Part shown: positions 18,198-27,583 of the stretch, one piece after another | Numbering within the stretch: the first letter of the stretch is position 1 | Layout: each line of letters begins with the position of its first letter | DNA from: Actinomyces ruminis | GTDB taxonomy: Bacteria; Actinomycetota; Actinomycetes; Actinomycetales; Actinomycetaceae | NCBI RefSeq assembly: GCF_002154335.2 | Contig: NZ_MTPX02000068.1 | Coordinates: 62,001 to 126,000, forward strand | Direction of reading: 5' to 3' | DNA length: 64,000 nt | Notes under the pieces: model-generated | What the model was told of the DNA's origin: nothing | The model's input: the letters and a program-made list of their open reading frames with translations, nothing else | Database searches by the model: none | Translations under genes and position numbers: made by a program

Positions 18198-18234
18198 TGT
18201 GACACAGTACACATCAGTTTTCACACCTGTCACA
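18198..18234 (-). promoter_or_regulatory. Putative promoter with overlapping inverted repeat for the second merR gene
   Basis: On the reverse strand TGTGAC and TGTACT are spaced 17 bases apart, a fair -35/-10 pair. The same stretch is bounded by a perfect 7-bp inverted repeat, TGTGACA and TGTCACA, 23 bases apart. MerR proteins typically bind dyads at promoters, so autoregulation is plausible. It lies about 220 bases upstream of the GTG, inside the 298-base gap after the DUF151 gene; nothing else is seen in that gap. Confidence 0.4.
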
Positions 18235-18280
18235 CGCGTCCCGCGCGTCGCGGGTGGGTGGGCGCGCCGCAACAGCGGGG

Positions 18281-18748
18281 TCAGACGTCTTCCGGGACTG
18301 CGCCGTCCAGCTCTCGCCGCCACCGCTCCATGCGCTGCTGTAGCGCCTCCTCCCCCAGGTCAATACCGCGTAGCCGCAGCAGCGCGCTGGTGGCCACCAC
18401 CGGTACGGACAGCACATCGGCCAGGACTAGCGCATCGCTGGGAGCGCAGGGCACCGCCTTGGGCAGGCCGGGGACCGGAGCATCCAGTACCGCATTGGCA
18501 CACAGGCCACCGTCCGCATCGACATCGAGCACCACCCGCAGTATGGCCGCACCGAAAGCATCTACGCAGGCAGTCAGAAAAGTCACCCAGCCGGGGGGCC
18601 GGTTGTGGTTGGGGGCACTCAGCAGCAGTCCGTCCCGCGCCCCCACGGGGACGGTGATCATGCCCGGACCTCCGTCCTCCATGAGGACGGCGACCAGGCC
18701 CGAGTCCGGAGCCGTGGAACGGACTCCCATCAGCGACATGGTCCGCAC
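18281..18748 (-). CDS. DUF151 / bifunctional-nuclease-domain protein
   Basis: A 155-residue protein of the BFN (DUF151) family, positional counterpart of M. tuberculosis Rv1829. Conserved segments include ITVPVGARDGLLL-like strands and CAPSDALVLADVLSVPVVAT, where the family has the A(I/L)PSDA(I/L)ALA motif. Biochemical role is not established in actinobacteria. On the reverse strand TAGGTT (18756-18761) lies seven bases before the GTG start, so this gene also appears leaderless. It sits between two merR genes. Confidence 0.88.
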   Translation of the reverse strand: MRTMSLMGVRSTAPDSGLVAVLMEDGGPGMITVPVGARDGLLLSAPNHNRPPGWVTFLTACVDAFGAAILRVVLDVDADGGLCANAVLDAPVPGLPKAVPCAPSDALVLADVLSVPVVATSALLRLRGIDLGEEALQQRMERWRRELDGAVPEDV

Positions 18749-18823
18749 GGCTCATAACCTACCGGCGGGTCGGCGACACTGTCCTGGGAACGGGCAAAGA
18801 AGTATCTGACTGGTATGCGGCGG

Positions 18824-19567
18824 TCAGCGCAGCGCCTCGACGGCGTGGCGCAGCAGGTTGGTGTGCAGCTGTGCCAGCACTCCGGCCAGTTCCGCAGCCG
18901 CGTCCTCCCCCGCCGTCGCCGAACGATTGCGCTTGTGCTGGGTGGCCAGTTCGATGGCGTCGGCCTCACGCTCGGCAGCGCTGCGCACTGTCCGCAGGTT
19001 GCGCAGGGGGACGCCCATCCGGCCGGCCTCGAGCGCGAGCGACACGGTGGTGAGCGCACGCGAGTCGAAGCGGCCATGCGCGTCGGGCGCAATGATGCCG
19101 ATCGTCACCAGCTCCTCGATCTGCGCCAGCGATGCACCCGAGTGGTGCACCAGATCGTCGGCGTCGAAGGCACCGGCGACCGTATGGCCGTCCGAGGCCA
19201 CCACCCGCGCCACCGGGGCGGGCGGTGGGGCGTCCATATCCCCATCAAGCTCCGCCAGCCGCTCACGAATCACCGAGAGCGGCAGGTACTCGTCACGCTG
19301 CGCGGTCAAGGTGTAGCGCAGGCGCTCCACGTCGGCGACCGAGTAGCGCCGGTAGCCGTTGCCAACCCGGTGCGGGGAGATCAGCCCCTCGGCCTCTAGG
19401 TAACGCACCTTGGAGACAGATAGGGCGGGGAACTCACCTTTAAGGTGATCGACCACCTCACCGATCTTCATCGCCGGCTCGCGAGAAACCCCGCGCGGCC
19501 ACGGCTCGGATCCCTCGGCGCGCGCCGAATCGCCGGCAGCCCTACGCCGGGCGGCGGCGCCGGTCAC
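18824..19567 (-). CDS. ftsR: MerR-family regulator, FtsR/Rv1828-like
   Basis: A 247-residue regulator. The winged HTH begins at MKIGEVVDHLKGEFPALSVS (about residue 33) and continues SKVRYLEAEGLISPHR and GYRRYSVADVERLRY. The C-terminal region from about 120 is helical and resembles the dimerisation part of Rv1828. In Corynebacterium the homologue FtsR activates ftsZ; a cell-division role here is inferred from family and from garA being next to it. Its GTG overlaps the garA stop (GTGA). The start could instead be the internal ATG nearer the HTH. Confidence 0.82.
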   Translation of the reverse strand: MTGAAARRRAAGDSARAEGSEPWPRGVSREPAMKIGEVVDHLKGEFPALSVSKVRYLEAEGLISPHRVGNGYRRYSVADVERLRYTLTAQRDEYLPLSVIRERLAELDGDMDAPPPAPVARVVASDGHTVAGAFDADDLVHHSGASLAQIEELVTIGIIAPDAHGRFDSRALTTVSLALEAGRMGVPLRNLRTVRSAAEREADAIELATQHKRNRSATAGEDAAAELAGVLAQLHTNLLRHAVEALR

Positions 19568-20010
19568 TGCGCGGCCCGCTGCGGCGCGGGATGGTAGGTC
19601 ATGCGGTACTTGCCGATCTGGACCTCATCGCCCGCACGCAGAGCCGCCTGCTCCACGCGCTGGCGATTCACGTAAGTGCCGTTGAGAGAGCCCTGATCGC
19701 GCACGGAAAAACCGCCGTCGGGCAGCGCGGTGAACACCGCGTGCTTGCGGGAGACCGTGACGTCATCCAGGAAGATGTCGGCGCGCGGGTGCCGCCCGAC
19801 GGTCGTCTCGGCGGAGTCGAGCAGGAAGCGCGCCCCGGTGGTCGGTCCCTGCTGCACCAGAAGCAGCGCCGTGCCCGCGGGCAGCGCCGCGATGGCGGCG
19901 CGGTCCTGGGCGGAGATACCCACGGAGGGGACATCGGGCTCCACGGGAACGCCAATAGCCCCGAAGGCCTGGGTCGAGGTGGGATCCGGTTCCATCGGCG
20001 TGCTCGACAT
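19564..20010 (-). CDS. garA: FHA-domain metabolic regulator GarA/OdhI
   Basis: A 148-residue forkhead-associated protein. GRHPRADIFLDDVTVSRKHA and GSLNGTYVN are the phosphothreonine-binding motifs of the FHA domain (about residues 65-135). GarA and OdhI, when unphosphorylated, inhibit 2-oxoglutarate dehydrogenase; Ser/Thr kinases relieve this by phosphorylating an N-terminal ETT motif. Here the corresponding region reads DPTSTQAFG, with Thr available but no exact ETTS. It is the first gene of a unit with the merR gene downstream; GAGGGG precedes the ATG. Confidence 0.9.
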   Translation of the reverse strand: MSSTPMEPDPTSTQAFGAIGVPVEPDVPSVGISAQDRAAIAALPAGTALLLVQQGPTTGARFLLDSAETTVGRHPRADIFLDDVTVSRKHAVFTALPDGGFSVRDQGSLNGTYVNRQRVEQAALRAGDEVQIGKYRMTYHPAPQRAAQ

Positions 20011-20156
20011 CTGTTCCCCTCCGGTCGGGCGGTGCCGTTCGCACCGCTGTGGTCACACCATACCGTCGCCACGGTGGACCCTCACAATGTGTGTGCCGGA
20101 AAAGGCCCCGGACGGGGCCGGGCGGAGCCAACCGCGCCCCATCCCGAGCGCAGGGC

Positions 20157-21639
20157 TCAGTTCCACTTCTCTTCTACGCGGCCGGGCTCGGCCCACAGCA
20201 CGTGATAGACGCCGTCGGGGTCATCTACCCGGTGGTAGGTGTGGGAACCGAAGAAGTCGCGCTGCCCCTGGATGAGGGCAGCGGGCAGGCGCTCGGCGCG
20301 CAGCTGGTCCACGTAGGCCAACGACGCCGCGAAGGCCGGTGCGGGCACACCCGCCAGAGCGGCGGCGGACACCACCTGCCGCCAGGCCGGCAGGGCGTCG
20401 CGCAGCGCATCCGCGAAGGTGGGGGCCGTCAGCAGGCTGGGCAACTGTGGATCGGCCTCATAAGCGCGAGTGATGTCATCCAGGAAGCGGGCACGGATGA
20501 TGCAGCCGCCCCGCCAGATGCGGGCCATGGCACCCAGGTCCACGTACCAGTCATTCTCGGCGGACGCGGTGGCGATCTCATCAAAGCCTGGGCATAGGCG
20601 GCGATCTTGGAGCCGTACAGGGCCTGCCGTACGGCGTCGACGAATGCGTCGCGCTCGGGTCCGGCGGCCAGGCGCGGCACCGTGGTGCCGGTGTTCAGGT
20701 CCGCGGCCCGCACGGCGGCGCGCTGAGCGGGAGCGGAGGATGCGGCCCGGGCGAAGGTGGCCTCTGCGATGGCGGGCACGGCCACGCCCAGGTCCAGGGC
20801 CGTGCGGGTGGTCCAGGCGCCCGTCCCCTTTTGGCCGGCGGCGTCCACGATCACGTCGACAAAGGGCTCGCCGGTGGCCGGGTCAACCCGATCCAGGACC
20901 TCGGTGGTGATGTCGATCAGGTAGGAGTCCAGCTCGGAGCGCTTCCAGTTACGGAAGACATCGGCAATCTCGGGCACGCTCATCCCGGCCACCCTGCGCA
21001 GCAGGTCGTAGGCCTCGGCGATCAGCTGCATGTCGGCGTACTCAATGCCGTTGTGCACCATCTTCACGAAGTGTCCCGCACCACCGGGGCCGACGTGAGT
21101 ACAGCAGGGCACGCCGTCCACATGGGCGGCGATGGACTCCAGCAGAGGACCGAGCCGCTCATAGGAGCGTCGGTGCCGCCCGGCATGATCGAGGGGCCGA
21201 GCAGCGCACCCTCCTCACCACCGGAAACGCCCATGCCGACGAAGTGGACGCCCTGCTCGCGCAGAGAGGCCTCGCGGCGCTCGGTGTCCTGGTAGAAGGT
21301 GTTGCCGGCGTCGACAATGATGTCTCCCGGTTCCAGCAGCTCGCGCAACTGCTCAATGACCGCCTCGGTGGCGGCGCCGGCCTGCACCATGATGATCACG
21401 GCCCGCGGGCGGCGCAGGGAGGCGACGAATGCCGCCGCATCGGCGGCCGGCACGAAGTCCCCTTCACCGCCGTGCAGGTCGATGAGCCGCTCCGTGCGCG
21501 CCGGGGTGCGGTTAAAGACGGCGACTGAGTGGCCGTGGCGGGCGAGGTTGCGGGCCAGGTTGGCCCCCATCACCCCCAACCCGTACACGCCGATGTCCGC
21601 CGAGGCGGGCTGCGGGACGAAGTCGCTCGCTGAACTCAT
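20157..21639 (-). CDS. gnd: 6-phosphogluconate dehydrogenase (decarboxylating), two frameshifts
   Basis: This enzyme oxidises 6-phosphogluconate to ribulose 5-phosphate with release of CO2. The nucleotide fold reads IGVYGLGVMGANLARNLA, followed by MGVSGGEEGA, then FVKMVHNGIEYADMQLIAE with the catalytic Lys, and near the C-terminus MARIWRGGCIIRARFLDD. Two single-base losses break it: about 21167 (GTDA then SYERLGPLLES) and about 20587 (CAGGGC read as CAGGC, between YAQ and FDEIATASAENDW). The ATG at 21639 has AAGGGG upstream. It is divergent from the zwf operon, with which it completes the oxidative pentose phosphate pathway. Confidence 0.9.
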
Positions 21640-21835
21640 CGCTATCCCCTTCTGCCCGTCGGCCACGGGCCATGGTTCTGGGATCGTTTATGGGGTCAAG
21701 GTAACGCACCGGGCGCGCCCCCAGAGCCTACCGTTGCGGCCGCCGCGGTGTACCCCGGCGAGCGGGAATTGAGACACGCCCCGACAGACACCCATTCGAT
21801 TCCCGCCATGCCCGGCGGCGGGCCGGCACAGCGTT

Positions 21836-21841
21836 TAGAGT
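21836..21841 (+). promoter_or_regulatory. Candidate -10 element for the zwf operon
   Basis: TAGAGT (TAnnnT) lies about 115 bases before the preferred zwf start at 21957. It would place transcription near 21848 and so argues against the earlier in-frame GTG at 21840. The remainder of the 317-base gap to gnd shows nothing else. Confidence 0.3.
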
Positions 21842-21956
21842 GGACGCGGTCGGCTCGGCGCTGCAACCGGGGGCGGTCTCATCCGCTTTCGGGGCGGACG
21901 TCCGCGGCCGACCCCAGCCCTATCGGGAAGAAGAACAGGAAGGCGCATCAGCACCC

Positions 21957-23558
21957 GTGGACCTCTCCCAAGCCTCAAGCGCACCTTCCGCGTCCGGCGG
22001 CGCCTCAGAGGGCCTAGTCGCCCCGCGGGGCAATCCGCTGTTGGACCCGCGCGATCTGCGCCTGCCCCGCATCGCCGATCCGTGCGTGCTGGTCATGTTC
22101 GGCATCACCGGCGACCTGGCCCGTCGCAAGCTGCTGCCGGCCATCTACGACCTGGCCAACCGTGGTCTGCTCTCCCCCAGCTTCTCACTGGTGGGCGTGG
22201 GGCGACGCAACTGGTCCGACGACGACCTGCGCAACTACGTCGCGGACGCGGTACGCGGCGGCGCCCGCACCCCCTGGCGACAGGCGATCTGGGATCAACT
22301 GGCCGCCGGCATGCGCTTCGTCGAGCTGGCCTCCTTCGACGACGGCGCCGCCTACGACCGACTCACCCACACCGTCACCGACCTGGATGCGACGCGCGGT
22401 ACGGGAGGCAACCGGGCCTTCTACCTGTCGGTGCCGCCGGCCTGGTTCTCCGCCGTCACCGAGCATGTGGCCGCCTCCGGGCTCGTGGACGAGCTCCCGG
22501 GCTCCTGGCGCCGGGTGATCATTGAGAAGCCCTTCGGCCATAACCGCGCCAGCGCTCGGGAACTGGACGCCGTCGTCTCCCGGATCGTGCGTCCGGATGA
22601 CGTCTTCCGCGTCGACCACTACCTGGGCAAGGAGACGGTGCAGAACATTCTGGCCCTGCGCTTCGCCAACACCATGTTCGAGCCCCTGTGGAACCAGCGG
22701 TACGTGGACCACGTTCAGGTCACCATGGCCGAGGACATCGGCATCGGCACCCGCGCCGGCTACTACGACACGATCGGGTCGGCGCGCGACGTCATCCAGA
22801 ACCACCTGCTGCAGCTGCTGGCCCTGACCGCCATGGAGGAGCCCATTTCCATGCGCGCCTCCGCCATCCGCTCCGAGAAGGAGAAGGTACTGGCCGCCGT
22901 CAAACTGGAGCGGGCCGGGGGTCTCGACCTGGACGCGACCACCGCGCGCGGCCGCTATGAGGCGGGCTTTCAGGGCGGCGTCCCTGTGCGCGGGTATCTG
23001 GAGGAGGACGGGGTGGCCGCCGACTCCCACACGGAGACCTTCGCCGCCGTGCGGCTGGAGATCGCCAACCGCCGCTGGGCGGGCGTCCCCTTCTACCTGC
23101 GCACCGGCAAGCGGCTGGCCCGGCGCGTGACCGAGGTGGCGGTCGTGTTCAAGCGGCCGCCGTTCCTGCCCTTCACGGATGCGGCCACGGCCGGCCTGGG
23201 CGCCAACACGATTGTGCTGCGCATCCAGCCCGACGAGGGCATCACCATGCGCATGGCCTCGAAGGTCCCCGGCACACAAATGGAGCTGCGCGACGTGACC
23301 ATGAACTTCGGCTACGGCGCCTCCTTCAACGAGGAGTCCCCCGAGGCCTATGAGCGGCTCATTCTGGACGCGCTGCTCGGCGACGCCCCACTGTTCCCGC
23401 AGCAACGCGAGGTGGACCTGTCCTGGCGGATCCTGGATCCGGTGATCGAGCACTGGGCCGCGAACGGGGAGCCGGAGGGGTATCGGCCCGGCTCCTGGGG
23501 GCCGCCCTCGGCCCACGACCTGCTTGCCCGCGACGGCCGCATTTGGAGGCGCTCATGA
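21957..23558 (+). CDS. zwf: Glucose-6-phosphate dehydrogenase
   Basis: About 533 residues; oxidises glucose 6-phosphate to 6-phosphogluconolactone. FGITGDLARRKLLPA is the dinucleotide-binding motif, RVIIEKPFGHN follows, and RVDHYLGKETVQN contains the catalytic His. The start is uncertain: the frame is open from a GTG at 21840, but homologues have only about 30-40 residues before the nucleotide motif and AGGAAGG precedes the GTG at 21957, so that start is preferred. The last codons overlap opcA (ATGA). First gene of zwf-opcA-pgl. Confidence 0.92.
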   Translation: MDLSQASSAPSASGGASEGLVAPRGNPLLDPRDLRLPRIADPCVLVMFGITGDLARRKLLPAIYDLANRGLLSPSFSLVGVGRRNWSDDDLRNYVADAVRGGARTPWRQAIWDQLAAGMRFVELASFDDGAAYDRLTHTVTDLDATRGTGGNRAFYLSVPPAWFSAVTEHVAASGLVDELPGSWRRVIIEKPFGHNRASARELDAVVSRIVRPDDVFRVDHYLGKETVQNILALRFANTMFEPLWNQRYVDHVQVTMAEDIGIGTRAGYYDTIGSARDVIQNHLLQLLALTAMEEPISMRASAIRSEKEKVLAAVKLERAGGLDLDATTARGRYEAGFQGGVPVRGYLEEDGVAADSHTETFAAVRLEIANRRWAGVPFYLRTGKRLARRVTEVAVVFKRPPFLPFTDAATAGLGANTIVLRIQPDEGITMRMASKVPGTQMELRDVTMNFGYGASFNEESPEAYERLILDALLGDAPLFPQQREVDLSWRILDPVIEHWAANGEPEGYRPGSWGPPSAHDLLARDGRIWRRS

Positions 23559-24564
23559 TCATCAACCTCGCCGAGACCACCACCGACGAGATCGTCTCCG
23601 CCCTTCTGTCTGAGGGAGTCGGCAGTGGTTCGCGCGTGCTCACGCTCGTCATCGACACCGACCGCGACGGTCTGGAGGAGGCCCTGGTGGCCGCGCATGG
23701 GGCCAGCCGGGACCATCCCTGCCGGGTGGTGGCGGTAGTCAGCCCGCGATCCGACCCCCGTGACGACGCCGATGACGACCGCCGTCACAACGGGCACCGC
23801 CCCGACGGCTCGGTCGGCCATCTCGACGCCGAGATCCGGCTCGGCCACGACGCGGGCGCCGGCGAGACGCTGGTGCTGTTCCCGCAGGGCGAGGCGGCCC
23901 GCCATGCCGACACCCTGGTGGTGCCCTTCCTGCTGCCCGATGTTCCCGTGGTGACCTGGTGGCCGTATGCGCCACCCGTGTGTCCGGCCACGAGCCCGCT
24001 CGGGGCCCTGGCCACCACCCGTATCACCAACACGCCCTCGCAGCCGGACCCGTCCTCCGCCCTGGCGGCGTTGGCGCCGGAATACACGCGCGGCGACATC
24101 GACCTGGCCTGGACCCGCATCACCCTGTGGCGGGCCATGGTCGCCTCGACGCTGGACTCGCTGTTGTGCGCAGGGTCGGTCCGCGGCGTCGTCGTCGCCG
24201 GAGAGCCCCACAACGCCTCGGTCTCGCTGATGATTCGCTGGCTGCGGCTGCGGCTGGGCGTGCCGGTGGAACGGTGGATGCCCCCGGCATTCCCGGCATC
24301 GCCACGATTACGGCGCACACCGGCTCCGGGGACCTGGTGATCACGCGCAAGGACCACGAGCGGGTGATGATCACCCGCCCCGGCGCCCTGCGCCCGCAGG
24401 TCGTGACCATGGCGCGCCGCGAACCGGTGGCCACGATGAGCGAGGAATTGCGTCGGCTGAGCCCGGACCTCGTCTACGAGGAGGTTCTGGCCACCTTCGT
24501 CGAAGACACCGCCCCGACAACCCCAACAGAAGCAACGGAAATCAAGGAAGAGGGGATCCACTGA
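23555..24564 (+). CDS. opcA: Glucose-6-phosphate dehydrogenase assembly protein OpcA, one frameshift
   Basis: About 336 residues; OpcA is required for full G6PDH activity in cyanobacteria and actinobacteria. Recognisable segments are VLTLVIDTDRDGLEEAL, VVPFLLPDVPVVTWWP and, after the break, RKDHERVMITRPGALRPQVV. At about 24273 the reading runs off frame after VPVER; CGGGTG is read as CGGTG, and repair gives VDAPGIPGIATIT. The ATG lies in the zwf stop (ATGA) and the end overlaps the pgl ATG, so translation is probably coupled. Confidence 0.9.
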
Positions 24565-25348
24565 TGCCCGCAATCGACGCCACCGCCATCAACCGGGCCG
24601 CAGCGCCCGCCCCGCCCCGTCCGTCGTCGTCCACGACTCCATGGCCGCGGCGGCCGCCACCGCCGCCGCGGAGACCGCCCAGTTGCTCGCCGACGCCGTC
24701 ACCGCTCGGGGCGTCGCGCACCTGGTCCTGACCGGCGGGTCGGGTGGCGAGGCGCTCGCCGCGGCGCTGCCCGCCGCCCTGGCCGCCGCCGGGTTGACGC
24801 CTGCGAACGGCCTGGAACGGCTCCACCTGTGGGAGGGCGACGAGCGCTTCGTGCCGGCCGATCACCCGGACCGCAATGACCTGCAGGTGGCAGGACTGGT
24901 GGCCGCGGGCATACCGGCGGCCAATGTGCACCGGCTGCCGGGACCCGAGCAGGTGGACTCCGTCGACGCGGCGGCGGCTGCGCTCGCCGAGGCGCTGCGC
25001 GAGCACGGCCCGGCCGATGGGCGTTTTGACGTCGTTCACGTGGGACTGGGGCCGGATGCGCACGTGTGCTCGTTGTTCCCGGGGCACCCGGTCGCGCCGA
25101 CCACCGGCACGGACGTAATCGCCGTGCACGACTCCCCCAAGCTACCGCCCGAGCGTGTGTCCTTCACCTTCGACGTTCTGCACCGGGCTCGTCGGGTCAT
25201 GGTTGTCGCCGGTGGCGCCGGTAAGGCCGAGGCGGTCGCGAAAGGCCTGGCCTCCCCCGATGTTGTGGCCGCCCCGGCCTCCTGCGCCCGCGGCGAGGCT
25301 ACGGTCTGGCACCTGGATCATGCGGCTGCGGCCGGTATACCCGACTGA
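24564..25348 (+). CDS. pgl: 6-phosphogluconolactonase, one frameshift near the N-terminus
   Basis: About 262 residues; hydrolyses 6-phosphogluconolactone in the pentose phosphate pathway. LVLTGGSGGEALA and LHLWEGDERFVPADHPDRN are the glucosamine-6-phosphate-isomerase-like fold motifs, with DVVHVGLGPDAHVCSLFPGH following and the C-terminal VVAGGAGKAEAV. The ATG at 24564 shares bases with the opcA stop. About 20 codons in, near 24622, one C is missing (CGTCCC read as CGTCC); repair joins PAPPRP to VVVVHDSMAAA. Last gene of the unit. Confidence 0.9.
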
Positions 25349-25380
25349 CTCGCTCCGTCCGGCCCTACTTGAGCCGGTCT

Positions 25381-25410
25381 GGCACGCCCGTCGGCGTCCA
25401 CAGGCGTGCC
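25381..25410 (+). terminator. Weak hairpin after pgl
   Basis: GGCACGCC pairs with GGCGTGCC across 14 bases, 32 bases after the pgl stop. It may terminate the zwf-opcA-pgl transcript. No T-run. Confidence 0.4.
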
Positions 25411-25480
25411 CCGCGACAGGTATTCGGCTCGGCCTGTGGACAGCCCCGGGTTGCACCTGGGCAGGCCAGCGCATCTCGGT

Positions 25481-25486
25481 TACCGT
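25481..25486 (+). promoter_or_regulatory. -10 element of a leaderless aldo/keto reductase gene
   Basis: TACCGT (TAnnnT) ends six bases before the ATG at 25493, with no Shine-Dalgarno sequence. Confidence 0.4.
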
Positions 25487-25492
25487 ATTTGT

Positions 25493-26416
25493 ATGAGAAT
25501 CCAACCAATTGGCTCATCCGACCTGAACGCCTCCAACATCATCCTCGGCCTGATGCGCATCAAGGAGCTCAGCGACGCCGAGATCCGTACCCTGGTGGGA
25601 ACTGCCCGCGACGCAGGTATCACCATGTTCGACCACGCCGACATCTACGGCCGCGACCACGCCTGCGAGGAGCGCTTCGGCGCGGCCCTGAACTGGTCGG
25701 CCGCCGAGCGTGAACAAGTGGTGCTGCAGAGCAAGTGCGGCATCCGCTGGGGCTGGTTCGACTTCTCCACCAAGCACATTCTTGAATCCGTAGACGCCTC
25801 TCTCCAGGCGCTGCACACCGACTACCTGGACGTGCTGCTGCTGCACCGGCCCGACGCGCTGGTCGAGCCCGAGGAGGTGGCAGCCGCCTTCGATCAACTC
25901 GCAGCTTCCGGGAAGGTGCGCCACTTCGGCGTCTCCAACCACACGCGCGGCCAGCTCGAGCTGCTGCGCGCCACCGTGGACCAGCCGCTGCTCGTCAACC
26001 AGCTGCAGCTGTCCCTCACGCATGCAGACATGATCGCCGAGGGCGTGGCCCTAAACATGCGCCACGACCAGTCTGTGGTGCGCACCGACGGCATTCTCGA
26101 CTACTGCCGCCTGACTAACACCACCATTCAGGCCTGGTCTCCCTTCCAGGCCGGTGACGGCTCCGGCCCGTACCTGGGCAACCGGGAGCGCTACGGGGAG
26201 CTCAACGATGTCGTGGACCGCCTGGCTGCCGAGTACGGCGTGCCTCCGGAGGCGATCGCCGCCGGCTGGATCACCCGTCATCCCGCCCACATCCAGGTGG
26301 TGCTGGGAACCACCCGCCCGGAACGGGTCGAGGCCGCGGCCGCGGGCTCCGAACTGCCGCTGACGCGCGAGCAGTGGTACGAGGTCTTCCGCGCCGCCGG
26401 CTACATCGTCCCCTGA
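25493..26416 (+). CDS. Aldo/keto reductase, YdhF-like
   Basis: A 307-residue AKR-superfamily oxidoreductase. Asp and Tyr of the tetrad lie in MFDHADIYGRDH, Lys in VLQSKCGIR and His in VLLLHRPDALVEP; FGVSNHTRGQLELL and the C-terminal VVLGTTRPERVEA (NADP phosphate contact) complete the fold. The subgroup resembles E. coli YdhF, whose physiological substrate is not known. It is monocistronic. Its relation to the other AKR at 16422 is distant. Confidence 0.9.
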   Translation: MRIQPIGSSDLNASNIILGLMRIKELSDAEIRTLVGTARDAGITMFDHADIYGRDHACEERFGAALNWSAAEREQVVLQSKCGIRWGWFDFSTKHILESVDASLQALHTDYLDVLLLHRPDALVEPEEVAAAFDQLAASGKVRHFGVSNHTRGQLELLRATVDQPLLVNQLQLSLTHADMIAEGVALNMRHDQSVVRTDGILDYCRLTNTTIQAWSPFQAGDGSGPYLGNRERYGELNDVVDRLAAEYGVPPEAIAAGWITRHPAHIQVVLGTTRPERVEAAAAGSELPLTREQWYEVFRAAGYIVP

Positions 26417-26452
26417 GACGACTGCGGGTCTGGCCGCGCAATCCGCCCCGTC

Positions 26453-27517
26453 ATGCTGTCTGTGCCCCACCCATCCGCCCGCCTGGTGCCGGTGGCCTGC
26501 GCGCTCTCGGCAGTGCTCGCCTTGGCCCCTTGCGCGCTCGCGTCCCCGACCGCGGCAAACACCACGATTTCGGCGGACGCGCAGACCACCGCCGATGTCT
26601 CCTGGGATGAGCGTGGTCGGCTCGTGCTGGGCGCGGCGGACGCGCTGGCCGCGCTCGAGACGCTGCCGGAGGACTCCCCCGCCGCCGTCTCCTGGGGTGA
26701 AGGTGGTTCGCGCACCGGCTGGTTCGGTCAGGCGTGGATGGACGTCGATGGCGATGGCTGCGACACCCGCAACGAAATCCTGGCCCGGGACCTCAGCGAC
26801 GTGGACTTCTCCCGTGAGGACGGCACGCAGGGCCTCGATGCTGGGCGTGGGCAGGGGGCGGCCGTCTGTCCCGACGCCACCGTCTGGTCTGGCACCCTCC
26901 ACGATCCCTATACCGGGGCCACGATCGCCTTCCAGCGCGGGCAGGACACCTCCGACGCGGTTCAGATCGATCATGTGGTTCCGCTGAACTACCTGTATGC
27001 GCACGGCGCCTGGGCATGGGACGAGCGGCAGCGTCTGCTGGTGGCCAACGATCCGTTGAACCTGCTTGCGGTGGACGGGGCCGCCAATCAGGACAAGTCC
27101 AACTGCGGCCCTGCCACCTGTCCGGCCGGCTCCACCGAGACGGGCACCTGGACCGCCGCCACCGGGCCCGGCTGGTGGCCCGACGACGTCGGCTACCGCT
27201 GTGAGTACGCGCGCCGCTTCGTCAGCGTGGCGGCCGCCTACAACCTCGGCCTGCCGGACGCCGACGCCGATGCCCTGCGCACGGCCCTGACCGACTGCGC
27301 GGCCGGTGGTAATGGTGCCGTCTCGGTGCCCGAGCGTGTCCGCAGGGTTGGCGCCCGGGTGGGGCGAACGGTGCTGAGCAACCGTGTCTATACGTTGGTG
27401 TGTGCCGCCGGCGCGCTGCTGATCGGGCTCGGGCTGCTGGCCCGTGGCCGTGCCGCCCTGCGCGCCGCCGGCGGCAAGCGTCCTCCCCGCCCGCGCCCTT
27501 CTCACCGAGGTCGGTAG
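26453..27517 (+). CDS. Secreted, membrane-anchored HNH-type nuclease (DUF1524-like)
   Basis: A 354-residue protein with a signal peptide (about 1-30, ending in LASPTA), then a domain with MDVDGDGCDTRNEILARD, QIDHVVPLNYLY (the metal-binding HNH His pair region) and NDPLNLLAVDGAANQDKSN, the pattern of extracellular HNH/DUF1524 nucleases. A hydrophobic helix (YTLVCAAGALLIGLGLLA) and a basic tail close the protein, suggesting attachment to the outer face of the membrane instead of release. Likely roles are nutrient DNA scavenging or DNA uptake; neither is shown by the sequence. Start at the ATG giving the signal peptide. Confidence 0.82.
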   Translation: MLSVPHPSARLVPVACALSAVLALAPCALASPTAANTTISADAQTTADVSWDERGRLVLGAADALAALETLPEDSPAAVSWGEGGSRTGWFGQAWMDVDGDGCDTRNEILARDLSDVDFSREDGTQGLDAGRGQGAAVCPDATVWSGTLHDPYTGATIAFQRGQDTSDAVQIDHVVPLNYLYAHGAWAWDERQRLLVANDPLNLLAVDGAANQDKSNCGPATCPAGSTETGTWTAATGPGWWPDDVGYRCEYARRFVSVAAAYNLGLPDADADALRTALTDCAAGGNGAVSVPERVRRVGARVGRTVLSNRVYTLVCAAGALLIGLGLLARGRAALRAAGGKRPPRPRPSHRGR

Positions 27518-27570
27518 AAGTTGCCTGCCGGCGTCGGTCGAAGTGGCATCGAGGCTCTGGGCCGATCATC

Positions 27571-27576
27571 TAGGAT
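27571..27576 (+). promoter_or_regulatory. -10 element of the leaderless S4-protein gene
   Basis: TAGGAT ends seven bases before the GTG at 27584. The AGG in the spacer could alternatively act as a weak ribosome binding site. Confidence 0.45.
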
Positions 27577-27583
27577 CAGGCAC

